Assembly (NCBI GenBank): GCA_017881985.1
Contig: JADGQH010000214.1
Span: forward strand, 1-5,703
DNA: 5,703 nucleotides
Direction of reading: 5' to 3'
DNA from: Chloroflexota bacterium
Lineage (GTDB): Bacteria; Chloroflexota; Limnocylindria; Limnocylindrales; CSP1-4
The position numbers and the translations under genes were made by a program. Position 1 is the first letter of the stretch; each line of letters begins with the position of its first letter. The notes below the pieces were generated by a model that worked only from the letters and a program-made list of their open reading frames with translations, did no database searches and was not told where the DNA came from. Shown here one piece after another: positions 1 through 5,104 of this stretch.

Positions 1-1
1 C

Positions 2-409
2 GCGGCGAAGACCGCGTCCGCGTTCTACGGTCCCTTCCGCGAAGCGGCCGACTCGGCGCCGGCGTTCGGCGACCGGCGCGGCTACCAGATGGACCCCGCC
101 AACGCGCGTGAGGCCCGCCGCGAGATCGCGGCCGACGTGGCCGAGGGCGCGGACATGCTCCTGGTCAAGCCTGCGCTCCCCTCGCTGGACATCCTCGCGC
201 GGGCACGCGCCGACCACGACCTGCCGATCGGCGCCTACCAGGTGAGCGGCGAGTACGCGCTGGTCAAGGCCGCCGCGGAGCGCGGCTGGGTCGACGAGCG
301 CCGGGTCGTGCTGGAGAGCCTCGTCTCGATCGTCCGCGCCGGCGCCGACTTCGTGATCACGTACGCGGCAGCTGATGTCGCGGCCTGGCTGCGCGAGGAC
401 GATCGGTGA
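2..409 (+). CDS. hemB: Delta-aminolevulinic acid dehydratase (porphobilinogen synthase), C-terminal part; 5' end outside window
   Basis: This enzyme condenses two 5-aminolevulinate molecules to porphobilinogen in the cytoplasm (EC 4.2.1.24). The open frame enters from the left edge; about 135 residues are visible of a family length near 325-330, so the ATG at 89 is an internal Met and not the start. Family blocks seen in order are SAFYGPFREAADSAP, YQMDPANAREA, the LLVKPALP block, IGAYQVSGEYA and VVLESLVSIVRAGADF. Both Schiff-base lysines appear to be present: one encoded at 8-10, just before SAFYGPFR, and one at 167-169 in the VKPA motif. The residue after the first lysine is Thr, where Tyr or Phe is common. 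The N-terminal metal-site region is outside the window, so Zn or Mg dependence cannot be judged. The stop overlaps the GTG start of hemL by 4 bases, suggesting translational coupling. Confidence 0.97.
   Translation, partial: AAKTASAFYGPFREAADSAPAFGDRRGYQMDPANAREARREIAADVAEGADMLLVKPALPSLDILARARADHDLPIGAYQVSGEYALVKAAAERGWVDERRVVLESLVSIVRAGADFVITYAAADVAAWLREDDR
395..399 (+). promoter_or_regulatory. Ribosome binding site of hemL
   Basis: GAGGA lies inside the last codons of hemB, 6 bases before the GTG at 406. It supports the GTG as the true start of hemL. Confidence 0.7.
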
Positions 410-1701
410 CGGCCTCGGTGAGCCGCCAGGCCGATCTCCGGGCGCGCGCCGAGGGACTCTTTCCCGGCGGCGTGAACAGCCCGGTGCGAGCGTTCCGCTC
501 GGTGGGCAGGCCGCCGCTCGTGCTCGACGCCGGGTCGGGGGCCCGCGTTCGGGACGCCGACGGGCGCTGGTACGTGGACTGGATCGGCTCGTGGGGCCCG
601 GCCCTGCTCGGGCACGCCCGAGCGGAGGTCGTCGAGGCTGTCCGCGCCGCGGCACTCGACGGGTTCGCGCTCGGCGCGACCTCGCCCCGCGAGGTGGATC
701 TGGGCGAGCTGGTTCGCGCGGCGATGCCCTCGATGGAGCGCCTCCGGTTCACCTCGAGCGGCACCGAGGCGGCCATGAGCGCGGTGCGGCTGGCCCGCGG
801 CGCAACCGGCCGCGACCTCGTCATCAAGCTCGCCGGGGGATACCACGGCCACAGCGACGGGCTCCTCGTGGAGGCCGGGTCCGGCGTCGCCACCCTCGCG
901 ATCCCGGGCAGCGCCGGTGTCCCGGCCGCGACAGCTTCCGCCACGATCGTCGTGCCGTACAACGACGCGCCCGCGGTCGAGGCGGCGTTCGCGGCCCACC
1001 CGGACCGGATCGCGGCGATCATCGTCGAACCGGTCGCGGCGAACGCCGGGGTCATCCCGCCCGCCGACGGCTACCTCGCCCGGCTTCGCGAGCTGACCGC
1101 CGCGAACGGCGCCGTGCTCATCTTCGATGAGGTCATCACCGGCTTCCGGGTCGCCCACGGCGGCGCCCAGGCCCGCTACAGCGTCACGCCCGACCTGACC
1201 GTCCTCGGCAAGATCGTCGGCGGCGGGATGCCGGTCGGGGCATACGGCGGTCGGCGCGACCTGATGGATCTCGTGGCCCCCATCGGGCCGGTCTACCAGG
1301 CCGGCACGCTCTCCGGGCATCCCCTCGCGATGGCCGCGGGCGCGGCGACGCTCCGGCTCCTGACGCCCGAGATCTACGCGGGGCTGGAGGCGACGGGTGC
1401 GGCGCTCGAGGCGGGGCTTGCGGACGCCGCGGCAGAGGCGGGCGTGACCGTCGGGATCACCCGGGTCGGGTCGCTGCTCACGGTCTTCTTCCGCGACGGC
1501 GCGCCGGCGAACGCCGCGCAGGCGTTCGAGTCGGATCGCGCCGCGTATGCCCGCTTCTTCGGGGTGATGCTGGACGCCGGCATCCTCCTGGCGCCCTCGC
1601 AGTTCGAGGCCTGGTTCCTGTCCGCCGCCCATGGGCCCGCGGAGCTGGACCAGACGCTCGCGGCCGCGCGACCCGCGTTCGCGGCGGCGGCCGGGCGATG
1701 A
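406..1701 (+). CDS. hemL: Glutamate-1-semialdehyde 2,1-aminomutase
   Basis: This PLP enzyme (EC 5.4.3.8) isomerises glutamate-1-semialdehyde to 5-aminolevulinate, the last step of the C5 route, so the host makes ALA from glutamyl-tRNA. The 431-residue length is normal for the family. Visible marks are FPGGVNSPVRAF near the N terminus, the phosphate-contacting SSGTEA at 117-122, YHGHSD at 146-151, the cofactor-ring aspartate D241 in FDEV, and the PLP lysine K269 in LGKIVGGGMPVGAYGG. These separate it from ordinary class III aminotransferases such as ornithine or GABA transaminases. The GTG at 406 is chosen because GAGGA at 395-399 sits 6 bases upstream and the GTGA overlap with the hemB stop is typical of coupled genes. 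The stop overlaps the hemE start by 4 bases. The C terminus is Ala-rich but otherwise ordinary. Confidence 0.97.
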   Translation: MTASVSRQADLRARAEGLFPGGVNSPVRAFRSVGRPPLVLDAGSGARVRDADGRWYVDWIGSWGPALLGHARAEVVEAVRAAALDGFALGATSPREVDLGELVRAAMPSMERLRFTSSGTEAAMSAVRLARGATGRDLVIKLAGGYHGHSDGLLVEAGSGVATLAIPGSAGVPAATASATIVVPYNDAPAVEAAFAAHPDRIAAIIVEPVAANAGVIPPADGYLARLRELTAANGAVLIFDEVITGFRVAHGGAQARYSVTPDLTVLGKIVGGGMPVGAYGGRRDLMDLVAPIGPVYQAGTLSGHPLAMAAGAATLRLLTPEIYAGLEATGAALEAGLADAAAEAGVTVGITRVGSLLTVFFRDGAPANAAQAFESDRAAYARFFGVMLDAGILLAPSQFEAWFLSAAHGPAELDQTLAAARPAFAAAAGR

Positions 1702-2843
1702 CCGCGCCCAATCCGACGCGGGCCACCGGAGCGGGGCCGGCGACGGCCGTCGGCGTGGCAGCACCTCGTCCGGCCGATCCGCGGGCCGACCGCTTCCTGC
1801 GCGCGTGCCGCCGCGAGGCGGTCGATGCGACGCCGGTCTGGTTCATGCGACAGGCGGGTCGGGCGCTTCCCGAGTATCGCGCCATCCGCGAGCGGGCCAC
1901 GCTGGTCGAGATCACTCGCGACGCGGCGCTCTGCGCCGAGGTCACGCTCCAGCCCGTCCGACGGCTCGGCGTGGACGCCGCGATCCTCTTCGCGGACATC
2001 ACGACTCCCCTGGCCGGGCTGGGTGTCGACTTCGAGATCGTGGAGGGGCGCGGGCCGGTGATCGCCCGGCCGATCCGCAGCGCCGCCGACGTCGCGGCGC
2101 TCCGCCCGTTCGACCCGGAAGCCTCCGTAGGACCGCTCCTCGACGCGATCCGCCTGGTCCGGGCCGGGAGCCCGGTGCCGCTGATCGGGTTCGCCGGCGC
2201 CCCGTTCACGCTCGCCTGCTACCTCGTCGAGGGCGGTCCGTCGAAGGACTTCGCGAGGGCCAAGGCGTTCATGCGGGCCGAGCCGGCCGCGTGGGCCGCC
2301 CTGATTGACCGTCTCGCGGAGACGACCGTCTCGTACCTGTCGGCGCAGGTGGCGGCCGGTGCGCAGGCCGTCCAGGTCTTCGACTCGTGGGTCGGCGCGC
2401 TCGCCCCCCGCGACTACGTCCGCTCCGTTGCCCCGTGGATGGCCCGCATCTTCGAGGGTCTCCGGCCACTGGGCGTCCCGACGATCCACTTCGGGGTCGT
2501 CTCGGCGGGCATCCTCGCCCTCCAGGCCGCCGCGGGCGGCGACGTCATCGGCCTCGACTGGCGGATCGACCTCGACGCGGGATGGGACGTGGTGGGCCAC
2601 GACCGCGGCATCCAGGGCAACCTCGACCCGAGCCTCCTCCTCGGCCCGTTCGACGCGGTCGCCGCCGATGCCCGGGCGATCCTCGACCAGGCCGCCGGAC
2701 GGCCGGGCCACGTCTTCAACCTGGGGCACGGTGTCATTCCCGGCACCGACCCCGACGACCTCGCGCGCCTCGTCGAGGTCGTCCACGAGCACCTGGACCG
2801 GGGGCACGCAATCCACGAGCACACGGCAGGGCGCGACGCATGA
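1698..2843 (+). CDS. hemE: Uroporphyrinogen III decarboxylase
   Basis: This cytoplasmic, cofactor-free enzyme removes the four acetate carboxyls of uroporphyrinogen III to give coproporphyrinogen III (EC 4.1.1.37), the branch point between the protoporphyrin and coproporphyrin heme routes. Signature blocks are PVWFMRQAGR at 46-55 with substrate-binding R51 and R55, DITTP with the key aspartate D100, GFAGAPFTL at 164-172, Y175 in the YLVEGG block, FDSW at 228-231, GNLDP at 307-311 and FNLGHG with H344. At 381 residues it is somewhat longer than the usual 340-370. The excess is mainly an Ala/Pro/Gly-rich N-terminal leader of roughly 20-30 residues before RFLRACRRE. The ATG at 1698 is preferred because it forms an ATGA overlap with the hemL stop, although its Shine-Dalgarno is weak; GTG at 1755 (V20) is a possible alternative. 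It overlaps hemH by 4 bases. Confidence 0.97.
   Translation: MTAPNPTRATGAGPATAVGVAAPRPADPRADRFLRACRREAVDATPVWFMRQAGRALPEYRAIRERATLVEITRDAALCAEVTLQPVRRLGVDAAILFADITTPLAGLGVDFEIVEGRGPVIARPIRSAADVAALRPFDPEASVGPLLDAIRLVRAGSPVPLIGFAGAPFTLACYLVEGGPSKDFARAKAFMRAEPAAWAALIDRLAETTVSYLSAQVAAGAQAVQVFDSWVGALAPRDYVRSVAPWMARIFEGLRPLGVPTIHFGVVSAGILALQAAAGGDVIGLDWRIDLDAGWDVVGHDRGIQGNLDPSLLLGPFDAVAADARAILDQAAGRPGHVFNLGHGVIPGTDPDDLARLVEVVHEHLDRGHAIHEHTAGRDA
2828..2831 (+). promoter_or_regulatory. Ribosome binding site of hemH
   Basis: AGGG within the end of hemE lies 8 bases before the ATG at 2840. It is a modest match, but together with the ATGA overlap it supports that start over the in-frame GTG at 2858, which has no such site. 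Confidence 0.5.
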
Positions 2844-3895
2844 CCGCCGACGCCGTTGTGACGGCGGACGCCGTCCTTCTCATGGCTTACGGCAGCCCCG
2901 ACCGGCTCGACCAGGTCGAGGCGTACTACACGGACATCCGGCGAGGCAGCCCGCCGCCGCCGCACCTGCTCGAGGAGCTGCTGGGCCGCTACCGCGCGAT
3001 CGGCGGCGGCTCGCCGCTCTCGCGGATCGTCGAGGAGCAGCGTGTCGCGGTGGAGGCCGAGCTGGCCGCGCGCGGCCGGCCGATCCGTGTCTATGCCGGG
3101 ATGCGCCACATCGAGCCACGCATCGGCCGGATCGTCGAGGGCATGGCCGACGACGGCGTGGAGCGCTTCGCCGCGATCGCGCTGGCGCCCCAGAAGTCGT
3201 CGAACGCGGCGGGCTACCGGCGCGCGGTGGACGCGGCACTCGATGCGATCGCGGCCCTCGGCGCGGCCGCGCCACCCGAGGCAGTCTTCGTGGATTCGTG
3301 GCACGACCAGCCGCGCTTCATCGAGGCGCTGGCGGAGACCACCCGCGAGGCGCTCGCGCGCTTTCCCGATCCGGCCACCGTGCGGGTGATGTTTACCGCC
3401 CACAGCCTGCCCGCTCGCGTCGTCGTCGAGGGCGACCCGTATCCGGCGGAGCTCGCCGCAACCGCCGCGCTCGTCGCCGGTCGGCTGGGCCTCGCGAGCC
3501 ACGAGTTCGCGTTCCAGAGCGCCGGACGGACGGGCGAGCCGTGGCTGGGGCCGGACATCCTCGACGAGATCCGGCGGCTCGCTGCCGAGGGTGTCCGGGA
3601 GCTCGTGATCCGGCCGGTCGGCTTCGTCGCTGATCACCTCGAGGTGCTCTACGACATCGACATCGAAGCCCAGGCCGTCGCCCGATCGGTCGGCGTCCAC
3701 ATCGAGCGGGCCCGGTCCCTCAACACCGACCCGGTCTTCATCGCGGGTCTGGCCGACATCGCGGAGGCGGCCCTGGCCAGTCCCGGCCCGGGCCCCGCGC
3801 CAGGCACTGTGCCCGCGCCTCGGGCCGCGCCCGCCACGACCGCCGACTCCGCCACTGCCGCCGCCCCTGAGGCCGCGCCGACCCCGATCGCCTGA
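2840..3895 (+). CDS. hemH: Ferrochelatase, Bacillus CpfC-like (probable coproporphyrin III ferrochelatase)
   Basis: This enzyme inserts Fe2+ into a porphyrin: coproporphyrin III if it is CpfC (EC 4.99.1.9), protoporphyrin IX if classical. The 351-residue protein tracks the Bacillus subtilis enzyme in many blocks: MAYGSP, YYTDIRRG, RYRAIGGGSPL, HIEP, AHSLP, DPYP, WLGPD and VGFVADHLEVLYD. Y17 in MAYG corresponds to the iron-ligating Tyr13 of B. subtilis CpfC, H188 in AHSLP to His183, and E268 in HLEVLYD to Glu264. There is no cysteine at all, so it cannot carry the [2Fe-2S] cluster of many actinobacterial ferrochelatases. Odd points are APQKSSNAAGY where the Bacillus protein has an APHFS-type block, and a Pro/Ala/Gly-rich low-complexity tail at 314-351 beyond the family core. 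The ATG at 2840 overlaps the hemE stop (ATGA) and has AGGG at 2828-2831, 8 bases upstream. The frame stays open further upstream, but that part is only the hemE shadow. Choosing copro- over protoporphyrin substrate is inference from family resemblance. Confidence 0.95.
   Translation: MTADAVVTADAVLLMAYGSPDRLDQVEAYYTDIRRGSPPPPHLLEELLGRYRAIGGGSPLSRIVEEQRVAVEAELAARGRPIRVYAGMRHIEPRIGRIVEGMADDGVERFAAIALAPQKSSNAAGYRRAVDAALDAIAALGAAAPPEAVFVDSWHDQPRFIEALAETTREALARFPDPATVRVMFTAHSLPARVVVEGDPYPAELAATAALVAGRLGLASHEFAFQSAGRTGEPWLGPDILDEIRRLAAEGVRELVIRPVGFVADHLEVLYDIDIEAQAVARSVGVHIERARSLNTDPVFIAGLADIAEAALASPGPGPAPGTVPAPRAAPATTADSATAAAPEAAPTPIA
2851..2875 (+). other. Two mutually exclusive hairpins over codons 5-12 of hemH
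   Basis: CGCCGT at 2851-2856 can pair with ACGGCG at 2861-2866 (TGTG loop). The same ACGGCG can instead pair with CGCCGT at 2869-2874; adding G2860-C2875 gives a longer arm. Both follow from a short duplication encoding TADAV twice (residues 2-6 and 8-12). It may be only a by-product of GC-rich coding sequence. Confidence 0.35.
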
Positions 3896-3903
3896 CCCGA
3901 CAC

Positions 3904-3910
3904 GGGAGGA
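3904..3910 (+). promoter_or_regulatory. Strong Shine-Dalgarno of the radical SAM gene
   Basis: GGGAGGA sits 7 bases before the ATG at 3918 in the 22-base gap after hemH. It is the best Shine-Dalgarno in the window and indicates independent translation initiation here, unlike the overlapping starts upstream. Its first three G residues can also pair with CCC at 3896-3898 (see findings). Confidence 0.85.
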
Positions 3911-3917
3911 ACCCACC

Positions 3918-5090
3918 ATGATCGACCTCGCGAACCCCGCCCAGGCCCCGGCCCGGCCGGCGACCCACCCCGGCGGTCACCCGGGTGGGCACCCCGGCGC
4001 GCTCCTCGGCGTCGGTGCCGTGAAGCCGCGGGGCCTCGTCTACGACCGCGCGCCGATGCTCGTCTACTGGGAGACGACGCTCGCCTGCGGCCTCGCCTGC
4101 CGGCATTGCCGCGCGACCGCGGTGCCCGAGCGCAGCCCCCTCGAGCTCACCACGCAGGAGGGGTTCGGGCTCCTCGATCGCGTCCTCGGCTTCGGCGACC
4201 CGCTCCCGCACGTCGTCTTCACGGGCGGCGATCCGCTCCGTCGCCCCGACCTCGAGACGCTCGTCGCGGGCGCCACCGAGCGCGGGATCGGCGCCTCGCT
4301 CGCGCCGGCCGTCACGCCGGACCTGACGAAGGATCGCCTCGCGTCGCTGAAGGCGGCCGGCATCCAGACGATCTCCCTGAGCCTGGACGGCTCCTCGCCG
4401 GAGCTCCACGACGGCCTGCGGGGCGTACCCGGGACGTTCGCGATGACGATGCGGGCGGCCGAATGGGCCCACGAGGTGGGCCTCCCGATCCAGGTCAACA
4501 CGCTCGTCACCGACACGACGCTCGACGATCTTCCCGCGATCTACGAGGTCGTGGGACGGATGGGGATCCTCCGCTGGAGCCTCTTCTTCCTGATCTCGGT
4601 CGGGCGGGGAGCAGTCCTGCAGGAGATCACACCGGCCCAGAGCGAGAAGCTCTTCGGCTGGCTCTACGACCTCTCGAAGGTCGCCCCGTTCCAGGTCAAG
4701 ACGACCGAGGCGACCCATTACCGGCGGGTTGCGACGCGCCGGATGGAGCAGGACGGCCTGACCGACGAGGAGATCGTCCGCACGTCCGTCGGCCGGGGCT
4801 TCGGGATCCGCGACGGCAATGGGATCATGTTCATCTCCCACGACGGCAACGTCTTCCCGTCGGGCTTCCTGCCCCTCGCGGTGGGCAACGTCCGCACGGA
4901 CGACATCGTGGAGCTCTACCGCGGGCACCCGGTCTTCACGGCGCTGCGCGACACGAGCCGGTACAAGGGCCGTTGCGGCGCGTGCCAGCACGTGGATCGC
5001 TGCGGCGGCTCGCGGGCCCGTGCATTCGCCTGGACCGGGGACTACCTGGAAGCCGATCCGCTCTGCCCGTTCGTGCCGGGCCGGGCCTGA
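3918..5090 (+). CDS. Radical SAM/SPASM protein of the AhbC/AhbD/NirJ-like lineage; candidate coproheme decarboxylase
   Basis: The 390-residue protein has the radical SAM cluster motif CX3CX2C (C57, C61, C64), the TGGDP motif at 102-106 that helps bind SAM, a LSLDGSSPELHDGLRG block typical of a TIM-barrel strand, and a C-terminal auxiliary-cluster region with C353, C356, C362 and C383 (CX2CX5CX20C). These seven are its only cysteines. The first Cys of a full SPASM domain is Ser in the DGNVFPSGFLP block, so one auxiliary 4Fe-4S cluster is likely. The CRHCRA and CGGSRARAFA blocks resemble AhbD, NirJ and, from memory, the TIGR04053 subfamily; that assignment needs an HMM search. It lies between hemH and hemY, and no HemN, HemF or ChdC is in view, so a tetrapyrrole role such as oxidative decarboxylation of coproheme propionates is plausible but unproven. 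Alternatives are a heme d1-like or peptide-modifying role. Residues 1 to about 40 form a non-conserved leader with three HPG-type repeats. The start is set by GGGAGGA at 3904-3910; V35 (GTG 4020) and M47 (ATG 4056) are weaker alternatives. Confidence 0.9.
   Translation: MIDLANPAQAPARPATHPGGHPGGHPGALLGVGAVKPRGLVYDRAPMLVYWETTLACGLACRHCRATAVPERSPLELTTQEGFGLLDRVLGFGDPLPHVVFTGGDPLRRPDLETLVAGATERGIGASLAPAVTPDLTKDRLASLKAAGIQTISLSLDGSSPELHDGLRGVPGTFAMTMRAAEWAHEVGLPIQVNTLVTDTTLDDLPAIYEVVGRMGILRWSLFFLISVGRGAVLQEITPAQSEKLFGWLYDLSKVAPFQVKTTEATHYRRVATRRMEQDGLTDEEIVRTSVGRGFGIRDGNGIMFISHDGNVFPSGFLPLAVGNVRTDDIVELYRGHPVFTALRDTSRYKGRCGACQHVDRCGGSRARAFAWTGDYLEADPLCPFVPGRA
3966..4001 (+). repeat. Three 12-base in-frame repeats encoding HPGG, HPGG, HPGA
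   Basis: Units at 3966-3977, 3978-3989 and 3990-4001 encode residues 17-28 of the radical SAM protein, each His-Pro-Gly-Gly/Ala. The units differ mainly at third codon positions, so the peptide is more regular than the DNA. The middle unit contains the perfect 10-base palindrome CACCCGGGTG (3978-3987). Confidence 0.8.
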
Positions 5091-5104
5091 GGCTTCCCAG
5101 CGAC

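Noticed and set aside
235..1764. Long minus-strand open frame (509 codons) opposite hemL
   Set aside because: Arg/Gly/Asp-rich shadow of hemL produced by third-position GC bias; no family motif, and hemL motifs on the + strand explain the sequence.
1374..2822. Long minus-strand open frame opposite hemL and hemE
   Set aside because: Spans two real genes in antisense, has biased Arg/Asp/Val composition and no recognisable domain.
2387..2839. Upstream extension of the hemH frame to an ATG at 2387
   Set aside because: The extension is Arg/Pro/Gly-rich, lies inside hemE and has no ferrochelatase homology; the ATG at 2840 has the ATGA overlap and fits the family N terminus.
2305..3633. Plus-strand open frame crossing the hemE/hemH junction
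   Set aside because: Out of frame with both genes, Arg/Ser/Pro-rich and without motifs.
3896..3917. Transcription terminator between hemH and the radical SAM gene
   Set aside because: The only stem is 4 bp and is followed by a Shine-Dalgarno and start codon, with no T tract.
2414..3919. Long minus-strand open frame opposite hemE and hemH
   Set aside because: Shadow of hemH codon bias; no conserved motif or plausible start context.
3738..4991. Minus-strand open frame opposite the radical SAM gene
   Set aside because: The + strand carries clear cysteine motifs in another frame; this frame is a compositional shadow.
3918..5090. Radical SAM protein as HemN (anaerobic coproporphyrinogen III dehydrogenase)
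   Set aside because: HemN has a different cluster motif (CX3CX2CXC) and C-terminal domain; this protein has CX3CX2C followed by His-Cys-Arg context and a SPASM-like cysteine region.
3918..5090. RiPP or mycofactocin-type peptide maturation locus
   Set aside because: No short precursor gene or peptide-binding partner is visible nearby, and all identifiable neighbours are heme genes.
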